Of a DNA stretch of 64,000 bases, positions 1-12,580 are shown piece after piece (position 1 is the first letter of the stretch; the number at the start of each line of letters is the position of its first letter). Below the pieces are notes generated by a model. The model worked only from the letters and a program-made list of their open reading frames with translations. It made no database searches and was not told the DNA's origin. Source of the DNA: Neckera pumila (Eukaryota > Streptophyta > Bryopsida > Hypnales > Neckeraceae); NCBI GenBank assembly GCA_963969595.1, contig OZ018410.1, positions 30,818,913 to 30,882,912 of the forward strand, read 5' to 3'. Made by a program: the position numbers and the translations under genes.

Positions 1-120
1 AGCCATTATTCTACAGTTCGTCCGGCTTCCGTTGATGTATTTCCGTCGGCCGAACGACGAAAAGAGAAGAAGAACTCTGGTGCTAATGGAGAGTCTGTAA
101 TTGGGGTAGCTGTAATTAAG
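1..120 (+). CDS. possible 3' part of an exon cut by the window edge
   Basis: The first frame is open from base 1. It reads 40 codons rich in Ser, Lys, Arg and Glu and ends in AAG followed by GTAAAC, which fits a splice donor at 121. Codon usage looks more like coding DNA than the AT-rich sequence that follows. No family is recognisable in so short a piece. It could be the end of an exon of a gene lying mainly to the left of the window. A chance open frame is the alternative. Confidence 0.3.
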
Positions 121-331
121 GTAAACCTGCTTATGACAGGCAGAATCAGTGGTTTGCCCTGTTGCAATTAGAAGAAAAAAAACTGTTTTTTTTAATAGAA
201 AGATAAGTGTGAGAAATAAAGATAGCAATTGAAATTTTATATTTTTTGACAAAGTATGAATTTGTCGAAGTGTGTTGCCCGATTGGCCCAAAAGAGTCTT
301 TGTATTAAGCTAAAACCGGCAAAAAGTGTAT

Positions 332-649
332 CTATAATGGTATCCTACCACCAAAAGCAGTTATAATTTTTCCTAACATAGCTACAGCATAAAAGAATAT
401 AAAAATCACTTCTTGTAATGAATTCACATTGAAAAGGTAGAAGTTCCTAAAGCAGTCACTAAGAATTCCATCGCCATCATCCAAGGCATTGATTTTGGCC
501 ACTAAACAACCTAATGTAGTTCTAATCTCATTTAGTATAAAAAGTATATCATTGATTGATGTAAGACTGTAATGGATCATTCCCTGAGTGGATGTCATGG
601 GTGGTTTGCTTGTCATAGGCAAGTTTATCCTAAGTTCCAGCTGAACCAT
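332..649 (-). CDS. unassigned 105-codon ATG open frame
   Basis: An ATG at 649-647 opens 105 codons, ending at 332. The predicted protein has a hydrophobic C-terminal half and a stretch with DDGDG near residues 57-61. I recognise no family. No introns, TATA box or neighbouring exons support it. It may be a relic of a repeat-encoded protein or chance. Confidence 0.2.
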   Translation of the reverse strand: MVQLELRINLPMTSKPPMTSTQGMIHYSLTSINDILFILNEIRTTLGCLVAKINALDDGDGILSDCFRNFYLFNVNSLQEVIFIFFYAVAMLGKIITAFGGRIPL

Positions 650-1472
650 TAATCCTTTCCATTACAAATTGGTCAAATATCACATATGAGCTAAATTTAG
701 GCTTTGAAGTTGTGTTCAAATAGTTATTTAGGCTTAGATTTTTGTATGTGATGTATTGTGTTGTATATCATGGTGGAAAAAATCAATTTGATTCATGACA
801 AATTTTCATAATTATAATTTTTGTACCAAAAAGTGAAATCAAATTAGTAAATATAGGAAAAATTATTAAATTAATTTAAATTTTTTTCAAGCGGTACAAG
901 TAACAATGGAGATTGGTGGAAAACTATTTATCATTTATTTATTTTATATTTTATGACCAAAACACCCTTGCTAGAAACTTTTGAATCAAATGCTACTCTC
1001 AAGCTAAATTTGTTCTTCTATATAATTGATTTATAAAATTTTGGTATCTCTTACTTGTGAAAGAATGTATTTTCTATTGATTTCAAGTTCTTTCAAAAGT
1101 TTTGATTAAAAAAATCAAATTATCTCAATTCTAATAAATATAAAAATAATTTGAATATTTTATTATAAATGAAGGATAGAATGAAAAACATTCATAACAG
1201 ATATAATTAATTTTTGTAATTTGAATTTATAAAATATTTAAAAGAAAATTTGAATGAAATACACACAATATTGTGTAATTTGGATTCTAACATATGAAGC
1301 TTGTATTTATGTATTAGAGCAATAATTTTTTGACATTTCAATTTTTTTGGAGTGGAATTGAAGCACAATTTATCAAGCTTCTATTCCTTAGTTTAAATCA
1401 TATACAAAAAATGGTCATCAATCAAAACTAAGTGAGGCATATTCACTTTTGGGCGGCATGGACCTTTAAGGG

Positions 1473-1476
1473 TTAA
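1473..1476. repeat. solo-like end of the TTAA repeat family
   Basis: The bases just before this TTAA read GGACCTTTAAGGG, matching the right tip of the ~0.9 kb TTAA repeats found elsewhere in the window. I could not find a matching left tip upstream, so this is either a truncated copy or an old, diverged one. Confidence 0.4.
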
Positions 1477-1623
1477 GACAGTAATATCTAATTGCAATAC
1501 TTTCTTTTTATTCAACACCTAAGAAATGGCCTCAAATATACACTTCCAAGGGTCAAAACCACCACAATGAAGGTTGAGGAGATTTGAAGCAATGAATGAA
1601 AGTTGAGAAATTTTGCACATTAA

Positions 1624-2544
1624 CCCTAAGGTCAAAGACTATGTTTTCACCAAATACGCTCCAAAACTACCATTTCTAGGACAAGTATCAAATTTTAGAA
1701 AAAAAACATTTTTGGATTCACATAAGTGTAGGATCTTGTAATAAGCTTGTTTGAAAATATGCAAAAAAATTTCAGAATTTTTCATTTTGTAGATTGCAAG
1801 ATATTAGCATTTGAATTGGCAAAATCCCTTTTCTGGCCATGCAAAAAACTGGATAGCTATACTTCACAAGGTCACATTTAAATGAAAAATGTCCAAAATG
1901 GTGGTTACTCCTTGGATTCATTCTTCAACACAAGTTGGATACGTGCTTGGAAAATTTCAAATCATTTGGAATTGTAAAATATATAGAAAAAAAAATAGTA
2001 AGTAGAAAGAAGTAGAGAATGATTCAAAACACTAAATTCTTAAGAAATTAATTACGGAATTGAAAAATGTCAATCCCAACAGCTGTATTGTTGTGATAAA
2101 CAATATACATCCTATGCTTTTATATTTTTCAAAAAATATTAAAAATTGAGTTAAATAAAGGACTTCAAAGTTTATTTTAGAGTAGGGAATCTATAACTAC
2201 CTGCAAACTAGAACACGTCATCATTTTCATTTCATAAATCAAAATGGAATAATTCAAAGCTTTACAAGTATATATAAATCTAAAGAACCAATTTCAAATT
2301 TTTATTATTTTTAAAAGTGATTTTTCAGAATTTTTTTGAACTGCCCACCGACCGTTGAAAATGATATATCATCCAATAACATTTTAACAATGTAGTCACA
2401 AGTTTTGAAAATTGTTGGGCCTTAAAGCAACTCCTCAAGCACACGTTGTGTGAAATTTTCAAAGAAAAAAAATAAAATTTCCATTCGTAGTGAGCTGCCC
2501 AAAATCGCTATGTTGCCAAAAAACGCCGTTTGGTCCTTTAGGGG
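1624..2544 (+). mobile_element. TTAA-flanked ~0.92 kb non-autonomous element, copy 1
   Basis: The copy is flanked by TTAA on both sides (1620-1623 and 2545-2548). The left tip is CCCTAAGGTCAAAGAC and the right tip is GGTCCTTTAGGGG, which form imperfect terminal inverted repeats. The interior shares blocks with the other copies, such as 'ttgcaagatatta' after the left end and a run near the right end resembling 'ctgcccaaaatc'. It contains no coding frame of note. It belongs to the subfamily with 'actatgttttcac' near the left tip. Confidence 0.8.
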
Positions 2545-2548
2545 TTAA

Positions 2549-3029
2549 GGTAGTTATTTAGCATTCAAATGTTGTAGGTAGGGCCAAAAATGATAGCCTG
2601 GCATCTCCTACAACATGAAAGGTACTACCATAGAGGTGATGTGCGAAGAATTTCATTCATATCATCCATTCATTTTTTGAAATAATTGGGAAATAATTCC
2701 AATTACTTTGAGAATCAATGAATAGCTAGAAAAAAGTTATGGAGTATTTTTTAATGTAGCATACGGCGCATCAAATCCAAGGAGAAATTTTTAGTTGTTG
2801 AAAGAACCTCCATTTATTAATTTTGGGGGTAATTTGAACTATAATTTAAAAGATAAAAACTCCAAAATTATCTTTTTCAAAAGAATTTTTTAAATATTTT
2901 TGATAAAATATTTCTCTTAAATTTTTTTTTTGTAATGAGCAAATGGCTTCTTAGATCATAGAAGTAATTTCTTGTGGCTAAAGGCACCTTCCCTCTATTA
3001 ATACTAGTGTGGCCCTGTGCCGTTGGCCC
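2549..3029. other. AT-rich spacer
   Basis: I see no gene, RNA or clear repeat here. The stretch links copy 1 of the TTAA element to the 12-bp minisatellite. It contains one block on pyrimidine/purine runs and homopolymers. Confidence 0.4.
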
Positions 3030-3036
3030 AATTTTC

Positions 3037-3108
3037 ATCTACTCCCGGTTCCACTCCTGGTTCTACTTCCGATTCTACTCCCAGTTCTACTCCCGGTTCC
3101 ACTCCCAG
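3037..3108 (+). repeat. 12-bp minisatellite, six units
   Basis: Six tandem 12-base units vary around TTCYACTCCCRG. One phase of the repeat is open and would encode a Phe/Tyr-Ser-Arg/Gln pattern, but the open frame starts and ends in plain AT-rich DNA, so I do not call a gene. Confidence 0.85.
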
Positions 3109-3306
3109 TACCAAGAACGCCACCAAAATCAAAGTAAAAGTAATTTTCTAATTTTTTAATCAATAAATACTTTGAAATTCAATAACTTTTGCACCACCGC
3201 TCCAAACGCCATGAAACCAAGCCGGTGCACCTCTCCTCGGCAAGAGCTTTCCGACGATACCAAGCACGCGGCCGGGGGACGCACAGTCAGGAAGTTGTCC
3301 ACGCTA

Positions 3307-3336
3307 CAAACAAACAAACAAACAAACAAACAAACA
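3307..3336. repeat. (CAAA)n microsatellite
   Basis: About seven uninterrupted CAAA units, directly after a GC-richer patch (3180-3300). No gene structure surrounds it. Confidence 0.9.
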
Positions 3337-3439
3337 GCCTCGTTTAAGGTATTGATGGTGAATATTTGAATTACAAATTTATTTTATCTTTTTTTCAAAT
3401 TAAAACAAAAACAAAAAATACTACTACTAACTCAGCATA

Positions 3440-4050
3440 CGGCTCCTCAAAATCCAATGAACCTTCATTGGCTTCAAAAAGTCCTTTATTGGCTTTAAAG
3501 GACCTTTAAAAAGAACTTGAAACCTTTAAATAATCCTTTAAAATAAAAGTAGGGTCTTTTGGCATAAATAAATGGCTCTTTGAATTTGAAGAGCCATTTT
3601 TAGCTCCAAAGAAGGGCTCTTGAGATTCAAGCAACCCTCTCTTGACACCAAGAAAGGGCTCTTTGGAATCCAGGGAGCCCTAATTAAAATTGAAAAAAAA
3701 AATTGAAAAAAAAATTGTTTTGTTTTAATTATTGTTTTTTTGTCTTTTTGTTTTTTTATAGTAAAACTTCAAATTTAGTAACAAAAAATCGCTCCTCGGA
3801 TTTGAGTAGCCATCTACTGAAATAAAAAAATTTAAATTTTTTTATTTAAAAATAAAAAAAAGGTTTTATTTTTTTTGAAATTTTTTTTTGATATTTTTTT
3901 TTTGAAATTTTTTTGTAGATACATATTTTCTTTTGAAAAAAATAATTTTGAATTTCTTTTCTTTTTAATTGCAATTTAAATAACCCCCTAAATTAATAGA
4001 GGGAAGGTCCGCTGGCAACCTCTCTACCTTTGATTTAAGGTATTTGGACA
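3440..4050. other. gene-free stretch with degenerate short repeats
   Basis: Loose repeats built on 'ggctctt' and 'cctttaaa' occur between 3460 and 3690. Long A and T runs follow to about 3980. I see no gene. Confidence 0.4.
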
Positions 4051-4052
4051 TC

Positions 4053-4078
4053 AATCAATCAATCAATCAATCAATCAT
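4053..4078. repeat. (ATCA)n microsatellite
   Basis: About six tandem ATCA units followed by ordinary AT-rich DNA. Confidence 0.85.
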
Positions 4079-4595
4079 TATTTGGATATCAAACAATTGA
4101 GTTTTAAATCCCATTCAATAAGCATCAATCATCCAGTGCAATGAACAACATATGTATTTCATCCAACAAAGCCAATCACAAAAAATTCATTCAAATCCGT
4201 TCATCCCCGTTTATCCCCATTCATCTTCTTTAAACTCATTTGTATCCATAAGAATTTCCCCTAAACCACGGATATAGGCATTTCTTGGTAAAAAATTTAA
4301 AATCTTTCATAAAATTTTCTAAAAATAGTCATTTTTCACTGTTCATTGCTTGTTGCTCAATGTTCATACTTTACCAACGTTGCCAATGTCTAGACTCTTT
4401 CAAATCTGATCATTCAATAACTTTTTTCCTAATCATTATTTCCTACTTTCTTTCTCACAATATAGAACATGTGTCATGTATTTATTAGTTCCAGTCTTGA
4501 AAAGGGAGAAAAATACATTTTAGGCTTGGTTAAAAATATGTGCACCTATAGGTCAAGAATGGGTCATTGGTTGGGAATGGGTGGCTCTACCTTAA

Positions 4596-5493
4596 CCACT
4601 ATAGGCTGAAGGCATTTTTTTGGCCAAAAAACATCTAAAACTGCCATTTTTATAGCAGAGAATAAAAAAAATTTAAAAATGTTTTTCTTGCACATCTAAC
4701 CGGAGGATCTTACACCTAACTAGTATGAAAATGTGTGTAAAAACTTTTAGAATTTTTGACCACACAGATTGCAAGACATCTACGTTTAAAGTGAAAAAAA
4801 CAAATTTTTCAGCACATTGCGGGACTAGATTTTATGAATATTTTTAACTTAGATGTTTTGTACTACAAAGTTTTGAGCTTTAAATCTTTATAGTAGAGAA
4901 TTGAGTTGAGAGTTGAGGAAAAAAAAATCCAAAAAAATAAATTTTCATTATTAAAAAAAATGTTAAATAAAAGTAGGTACATGATAGAAGGGAAATCTAA
5001 AATATTCTTATCTTTTATATAGAATTAAAAATTACTAATCCCAATGATAAGATTGTTCTAGAAAAAAAACTAAAACTTGGAGAACCATTTTTTTTGAAAA
5101 ATTGTAAAAATTACATTTAGAAATGAATTCTATAAGTTATTTTTTTAGGAAGATGCTCTAAGTGCCTAAAAAACAAGATTGTCCATAACTTTTCATCAAA
5201 AATCCAAATGAAATGAATCAAGCTTTCCATATAGAAAAAATATCATCTATAAAAATTAAAATTAAAATTTGTAAAAATTGCAAATTTTTTGTTTTGCCCC
5301 CAAAGGCTGTTTTGAGCTTATTTGAGCATAATTTTTTTTACATGCACCAATTGAAAAAAACTTATACTCCCACGAAGCTTTGTAGTTTTTTTATCTTCAA
5401 AAAAAAATTTGGAAAATCACAACATAAATTCAGCCCGTAAGTACCTACCCAAATTCCCATTTGTCCCCCAAAGGAACAATGGGCTTTTAGGGG
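4596..5493 (+). mobile_element. TTAA-flanked ~0.9 kb non-autonomous element, copy 2
   Basis: The left flank is TTAA (4592-4595); the right flank has decayed to ATAA (5494-5497). The right tip reads GGGCTTTTAGGGG. The interior shares long colinear blocks with copies 4, 6 and 7, including 'aaaacaagattgtccataact' (split here for length) and the 'gcaccaattgaaaaaaa' block near the right end. No coding capacity. Confidence 0.82.
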
Positions 5494-5497
5494 ATAA

Positions 5498-6640
5498 GTC
5501 CAAATCATAGTCTAATATTTGAAAATTATGCATACTAAAAATACTCAAATCTGAACTTCATAATTTAGAATCCAATTCCTTTGGATTTTACACAAATTTG
5601 ATTTTCAAGCAGTCACCTAGTGATCAAGTAGTAGTCAATTGGTTATTAAAGAGTTAAGGTAAATGGGTTCATTTTAGATACCAATGGAAGAAAACCCATT
5701 ATAGGCAAAATTCTAATGGCGTTGTTCATTTCAAAACTTGAATGTACACTACCATTACAATTTTGCCAACAATAGTCTTGCTCCCAATAATGTCTTGAAT
5801 GGATTCCATTACTTTATAAAGTTGAGGTTTAGGAAATGATTGCCATCTTCATTGTTGCTTCTTTTATGAGGTAAAATTTAAAACATTTGTTTCCTTCATA
5901 TTTAATATTGGTATGAAATGGTGAATGAATGAAAAAGAAACTACTATACACTTTAAAAAAATGTATTTAGACAAAGGCTATTTAGTAAGTTCTTGGAATT
6001 AATAGGTGTATTGTTTTATTGCACTTAAGAGATAAATTAAAGGCAACACATAACATTGTTAAGCGGCTGAATCTCCTCCCTTCAATTGGAGGTGCAATTC
6101 CGCCTTAGATACCAGGGGGGAAAATCCAATTATATTCTGAATGAGATGATTGGCTCAGGGCCAAAGTAATTGTAGCATTTTCACTCAGTCAGTGTTGGCT
6201 TGGCAACGGGTTTGGTGGGTTGGCCTTGGCCATCATCCCTAGAGACTCACAAAGTCAACATAGGTTTTAGTTGGTAATGATGATTGATTCATGGCTACAA
6301 TAACTTGCATAGCTAGGATTTGCAGAACTCAACTGGCTCTTGAACTAATATACATTTATATTTTTAAACAAATGAAATGTTACAGTAGAACCTCTTTTAG
6401 TGCATAGTGTGAAGACTATGCACTAAGATAGGTTTATGCAGTTCCAGAGGTTCTGAACTGCACTTTGGCTAACATGGCCTCTCACTATGGGGCCTCCAGC
6501 TACTATTCACAAATAAATGATTCAAAGTACGACTTCTTTTACTGCATATTATGCACTAAGAGAGTATGCACTAAGAGAGGTTCTATTGTATTGAATTTAT
6601 ATCAATAAATTTGTCAGTTCAATTAAGAAGTTTGTATCAG
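5498..6640. other. gene-free stretch
   Basis: Mostly AT-rich. Between about 6380 and 6590 there is an internally repetitive patch built on 'gtgcatagtg/tatgcactaagagagg', which reads like a small diverged inverted or direct repeat. No gene is supported. Confidence 0.4.
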
Positions 6641-6644
6641 TTAG

Positions 6645-7574
6645 CCTCTAAAGTTCCATGACTATGTTTTCAGTAAAAAAATGCTCAAAAATTGCCATTT
6701 GTAGAACAAGTTCCAAATTTTTGAAAAAAACTTTTTTTGATAGATGTAACCGTAGAATCTTGTAGTATGCTGAATTGAGAACATGTGAAAAAAATTTCAG
6801 AAATTTCCACCACACGGATTGCAAGATATAAGCATTCAAATCCACTAAAATCATTTTTCTAGCCCTGCAAAAACAGGGCAATTGCAATTCACAAGCTCAC
6901 TTTTCTACATGTTTGAAATGTCCAAAATGGTGGTGCTTCTTTGGACTCTTTTCCTAGGCAAGTTGGCTACATGCTTCAAAAAATTCAAATCATTTGATTT
7001 TGTACAACATATAGGAAAAAAAATAATAAGTAGATAGTAGAGAATGATTTAGAATACTAAGTTGTCAAGAATTTAATTATGGAATTGAAAAATGCCCATT
7101 CCAATGGCCGCAATGTTGTAATAAACAATCTACATCCTATGATTTTATTTTTTTCAAAAAATATTGGAAAATTGAGTAAGATAAAAGACTTTAAAGTTTA
7201 ATTTAGAGTAGAGAATCTATAATTGCTCGAAAACCAAAAATCTTCATAACTTTTGATTCATTGATCAAATGGAATGATTCAAAGCTTTCCACATATATAT
7301 AAATACCTCTAAAAGACCAATTTGAATTTTTTGTTTATGAAAAGAGTGATTTTTTTTTCTCTACCTGAACTGCCTAATTACAAAAATAAAAGAATATACT
7401 AGGCCATAACTCTTGACTGACATTTCCAAATGTCATGAAATTCAGTATATATGAAAGACATTCCTTGTCCCCACCTTATATTAAAATTGGGGCCCAAAAT
7501 ATAGGAATTTCTAGTCACACGTACCTGTCTAATATTTCTATGTAGCCAAGAAATGCATGCTAGTCTTTTAGAGG
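6645..7574 (+). mobile_element. TTAA-family ~0.93 kb non-autonomous element, copy 3 (TTAG flanks)
   Basis: The element is homologous to copy 1 along its length but is flanked on both sides by TTAG (6641-6644 and 7575-7578) instead of TTAA. The left tip CCTCTAAAGTTCCATGAC and the right tip CTTTTAGAGG form inverted repeats. Identical altered flanks on both sides suggest either insertion at TTAG or parallel mutation. Open frames inside are chance. Confidence 0.78.
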
Positions 7575-7578
7575 TTAG

Positions 7579-8410
7579 TGTCAAGTACATTAGTAATTCA
7601 ATTTTATTTGAGAGAAAATAATGAAATTGAATTAGTAATTTAAGGCAATTTGAAGCTCCGAATGATGTGGAATTTTTATAATTTATTTTTTTGGTTGTGT
7701 CACATTGGTATTTTGGACATAGTTGCAAGGAATTTTCTTGTAGGATAATGGGACAAAGGATTATCAAATAGAACTAACTTCTATGACTCTAACTTTGTAA
7801 GGGTCAATCCTCTTCCCTTCTCTTATACCATTGCTCCACACAAAAAGTTGGGATAATTCATTTTCTATATATTTCATGTTATATACCTTTGTTCTTAGCA
7901 CTTAGAAATTAGCAATGCTTTGCGTGCCATAGTAGAATCTCGGTAGGACCAACTATCCCAATCCTTCATATCTGAAAGTGCAAGAATCATGCTCCAACAT
8001 TTTTTTCGCTCCTAGATACAAAGTGCGAAGGGATAGTGGATTCATATCTCCTAGACAACAATAGCATATTTATTGTCTTGCCTAGTTTGTACTTACTACA
8101 TTCATTATTCTATTAGTGCGGGTCCAGAATTAGAATCAAGTCTATAGTTGAAAATGTAATGTCACTACCAAAAAATAAGGCAAACTTAGTTCAATGCAAT
8201 AATGTTCTATCTTTTATTAATTTAGAATAGTGAAACTTTTGAAATTTAGTATCACATATGCCAATAGGATAATCAATGTATTCAAGCATTCATTTGTGTA
8301 TCAAAACACTTATTAAGAATCTTAAATTGAGAAAAAACAACAGATTGTTGCATAATAATCAATGATAAAAATCAATGATACTAGGAAGTACTTGAAGATG
8401 GTTCATGTGG
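7579..8410. other. gene-free stretch
   Basis: AT-rich, with no motif, RNA gene or open frame that I can support. Confidence 0.35.
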
Positions 8411-8429
8411 AGAACAATACATGGTTTTG

Positions 8430-8553
8430 GAGATCCTATGGTTACATGTGTCCAAAAATGTTTTTATTTTAAAATTTGATATTTGTATTAGAAATGGTAG
8501 TTTTGTAGCATTTTTGGTGAAAATATAGTCAAATATATTTTGGGATTAATCCC
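8430..8553 (-). mobile_element. truncated TTAA-family element (left end only, reversed)
   Basis: Read on the minus strand, this ~125 bp matches the first part of copy 1: 'gactatattttcacc', then 'aaaactaccatttcta', then 'aaacatttttgga'. The remainder of the element is missing, so it is a fragment. Confidence 0.65.
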
Positions 8554-8946
8554 TTAAGGATTAGGGATAGTCCGAATTTCTAAAATTATAAAGATATATT
8601 ATAATATATAGTATAAAACAATAATTTAATGATTACTTTCAAATAATAGTTGTAAAATATGATCAATAGATCAGCTCCATATGATTAGATCAATTAGTTT
8701 GCAAGCCAGTGTTTTTCAATAAAATTGGAAGCCAAAATTTGGAAATTTATATAAAATCAATTATAAACTGAATATTTGTGATTTTCACAAAAAAAATTCT
8801 TTTAAGTTCAAAATGTTAATCTCTAATCATAGTGAATTTTGAAGATTTTTATTTTATTTTTTTATTTAAGTTGTTTTTTAAGGGTAATTTTTTGAATTAG
8901 AATAGATAGTTTTGAAGCTAGACCCTTGAAATTATAGAATATTTTA

Positions 8947-9889
8947 CCCCTAAAGGACCAAGGCTATTTTTCTGCCAAGAAACACTCAAAACTGCCATTA
9001 CTATAGCAAAGAGTAAAAAAGACTGAAATTTTTTTTTTCACATCTAACCATAGGTTCTTATACCTAACTAGTATGACAATGTGTAGAAAAAATTTCAGAA
9101 TTTTTTACCACACAGATTGCAAGATATCTGCATTTAAAGTGAAAAAAATAAGTATTTCAGCACATTGCAGGACTAGATTTTATGACTTTGAACATTTTTA
9201 ACTTAAATGTTTTGCACTATAGAATTTTGAGCTTTTAATCTTTATAGTGGAGAATTGAGTAGAGAGTCTAGGGGAAAAAAAGAATCCAAAAAAACTTAAT
9301 TTTTATTATTAAAAAAAATGTTAAATAGAAGTAGGTACAACATAGAAGGAAAATCTAAAATATTAATATCTTTTATATGGAATTAAAATGCACTAATCCC
9401 AATGGTGAGATTGTTCTAGCACAAAAACTACACTATATGGAACCTTTTCTTTTGAAAAATTGTAAAACTTGCATACAGAAATGAATCCTACAAGTAATTC
9501 TTTTTAGGAAGATGCTTTAAGTGCCTGAAACAAGATTGTCCATATCTTTCTCACAAAAAATGCAAATGAAACGAATCAAAGCTTTTCAGATAGAGAAAAA
9601 TATAAAAATATAAACATATAAGAAAAAAAACAGAAAACCCCCCCAGAAAAAACAGAAAAAAACAGAAAAAAATTGAAATTTTTTTTTGCTGCCCCTCATC
9701 CCCTATTTTGAGCTTATTTGGGCATAACTTTTTTTCTCGGGCATCAATTGAAAAAAAATATATTCCCATAAAGCTTAGCACTTTTTCTATCTTCTAAAAA
9801 GATTTCAGAAAATTAAGACAAAAATTCAGTCCATAGGTACCTGCCCAAAATCCCATTTGTCCCCTAAAGGGTCAATGGTCCTTTAGGGG
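8947..9889 (+). mobile_element. TTAA-flanked ~0.94 kb non-autonomous element, copy 4
   Basis: The left tip is CCCCTAAAGGACCAAGGC and the right tip is GGTCCTTTAGGGG followed by TTAA (9890-9893). The left flank is a mutated TTTA (8943-8946). The tips form a near-perfect inverted repeat of about 13 bp. Inside the right tip is a second palindromic motif, TTGTCCCCTAAAGGGTCAA. It carries no coding frame. Confidence 0.85.
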
Positions 9890-10045
9890 TTAAGAGCAAA
9901 GTTTTTATAGAAAATATATTATACAAATGTTAAAGAACAAATATATGATTGTTTGAAAAAATTGATGGATGAAAAATTGCATTTTGTGCACTTGTAATGT
10001 ATTTGCGTACATCCATTGTTTGAAATTTGAACACTTGGTCTTTAA

Positions 10046-10931
10046 CCTCTAAAATACCAAGGCAATTTCTAGCTCTAAAACCATTGAAAACTGCCATTTT
10101 TGCTGCAATTACTCAAGAAACCAGTTTTAAAAAAAAAATCCCATCATAGGATCTTATACTTCACTTGTCTCAAATCATATATTAAAATTTTCAAGAAGTT
10201 TGACCGTATCGATTGGAAGATAAGCATTCAAAGTTGGAAACAAAAGTTTTTTGAATTGTGGCCTACAATTTCAGATGACTTTGATGGCCATTTGTGAATT
10301 TTTTTGGCACTATGCACCATAAAGTTAAATTTTTTATGCTAAACATTTGATTAGAGACTTGAAGAGAAAAATTTCAGGATATCAAAAGTTGATTTTCACA
10401 TGTAAGAAATTGTTTGGTAGAAATAGGTCCAAAATTGAATGAAATACTAAATTGCTATAGCTCTTAGATGGAATTAAAACAATATAAAGCCAACAGTGGG
10501 ATTGTTCTTGCAAACACACTTAACCATGTCAAAAAATAAAAACCTGAAATTTTTTGAAAATGAATTTTATAAGTTGATTTTTGAAGAAGATGCTTAGATT
10601 GTCCAAAAAACAAGATTGTCCATAACTTTCTCATTATTAGTCCAAATACAATGAATCAAAGCTTCAGATGTATATAAAAACATGATCTTTGAGAAAAAAA
10701 TTAAAAATTTCATTTTTTTGTGGTTTTTTTTTGCCCGGCAAATTATTTTTTTGACTTTGTGTGGCATAACTTTTGCTCTCGAGCACCAATTGAAAAAAAA
10801 AATTGTATTTTCAGAAAGCTAATGTAATTTCCTATCTTTCCAAAAAGTTTCATGAAATCAAGTCAAAACTTGAGGTCACACGGACCTGCTCGAAATCCCA
10901 AGTGTCCCCCGAGGAGACTTTGGTACTTCGG
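10046..10931 (+). mobile_element. TTAA-flanked ~0.89 kb non-autonomous element, copy 5
   Basis: Both flanks are TTAA (10042-10045 and 10932-10935). The tips are more diverged (left CCTCTAAAATACCAAGG, right GGTACTTCGG), and the interior resembles copy 7 more than copy 4. Confidence 0.78.
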
Positions 10932-10935
10932 TTAA

Positions 10936-11600
10936 GACAAAAACATAAGATCAGGGTATAGTTTTGCCTTTACTCTCCATTCTCTTGGATAGAAATTGAA
11001 ACCCTAATGCAGGTGTTTCTTGTGCATGGCACATGTCTGAGAAAGAGGCAATGAAAACATAGTTGTTGCTCTTGCATCAAACAAAGATTTATGGAAGGAG
11101 TTTCAAACATGTATATCTAAGGGTTCTTGCTAAATTTTCTATATCAATTGATAAAAATGATCCACAAATTGGCTTGTTGTTTGCAAATTTGCATACATGA
11201 GCATCAATACCTCAACATGGTCAATTAGACATTGCAAAGGTTATACATGACAAGGGCTTGTGGTTTTTGAAACACTGTATGGTATGAATACGAACAATTG
11301 TCTTTATATCCATTCATGTATCCTAGAGTCCTAGACTTCCACTAAATGTGTCTCTAGACTTCTATTAATGTGTCTTTCTAAAACAAAATTAAACTGTTTC
11401 CTTACTTAGTAATGATTAGTTGATTGCTAATTTTGTTAGATTTTGGTTTCAAGTCCAACAATGTAATGTTTAGGTGTTTTAAAAAGCTGCCACTTCAAAA
11501 ATTCATAGACATTACATGCTGTACCCGAAAAATCTATTTTTTTGTTAAAATTCATGATTTCTACTTGCTAATAATAAAAAAATATCAATTTTAGGAAAAG
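10936..11600. other. gene-free stretch
   Basis: No gene, RNA or repeat that I can support between the fifth TTAA element and the 300 bp MITE. Confidence 0.35.
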
Positions 11601-11607
11601 GTACATT

Positions 11608-11907
11608 AGGAAAAATTTCAGCCTTCTAGAAGGCCGTGAGTTTGGCACCTGTCCGGTGCAATTATGGAAAAAAACCAAAATAAAAAATTATTTTTTAATA
11701 TTCAAAAATTGGATGCTGACATGGCACTAGTAGTGCCACATCAGATTTATATTTTTTTAATATATTTTTTTATTTTTTTAATATTTTTTTTTTCAAAAAA
11801 AAATATTTTTTTAAGAAAAAATAATTTTGTATTCATTCTAAAATTGCGCCAAAGGGGGCCCGTAAATCAATTCCTTAGTGGCCTTTTGGAAGGCTGAAAT
11901 TTTTCCT
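11608..11907. mobile_element. 300 bp MITE-like element with ~28 bp inverted ends
   Basis: The left end AGGAAAAATTTCAGCCTTCT is repeated in inverted form at the right end (GAAGGCTGAAATTTTTCCT). Both ends continue inward with AAGGCC on the one side and GGCCTT on the other. The interior is homopolymer-rich, with a small palindrome around 'ggcactagtagtgcc'. Size and structure fit a MITE; I cannot name the superfamily. Confidence 0.65.
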
Positions 11908-11909
11908 GA

Positions 11910-12580
11910 TGCTTCCAACTATATTGAATTATTTATTTGACAATTTTTGGTGTTTCCACCGTAGGAGGCACAATAATATTGCAATTGGCGTATGCAAGGG
12001 AATTATCCCTAGTGTGATTCAGAGAAATTTGGCCACCTCATGACATTAATTCTTGGAAACTTGGCTCTTTTTACAATTTAAAAGAGAAAAAAAATACAAG
12101 TGAACAATACAATGTAAGAAGGTCAATTTTTTGTCCTCCAACCATATTGCTCATGTGATGATTGTCTTTAAGATATGTTCACAAATTTATACTATTTTCA
12201 ACAACATTTTTCTATTTGTATTTTATCATTTATTACAATAAGAAAGATTTGGCAGATCCCTTGCCCTCACTTGAAAAATTGTTGTACCCCCCAAATTTTC
12301 TTACATAGTAGAAACACCCATTCTTGACCAAAGAGCCATACCCAACCTGTAGGGACCAGTGCACTTATTTCCCAGCAAGGTTGGCACAAATTTCTAACCA
12401 AAGCTTAGAATGTGTGTTTTTTCCCTTTTCAAGATTGGGACTAATAAGGTCATGACTCATGTCCCAAAGTAGGAAGTAGGAAAGTAGTTCTTGAATGATT
12501 GGAATTGATAGTCTATAGATTGGGTGTAAGCCATCGTTTAGCTTCCGAAATTCATAGTAATTTGCATTCAAGCAAAAAAA
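11910..12580. other. gene-free stretch
   Basis: No feature supported. Base composition becomes richer in G+C from about 12600 toward the TIC20 gene. Confidence 0.35.
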
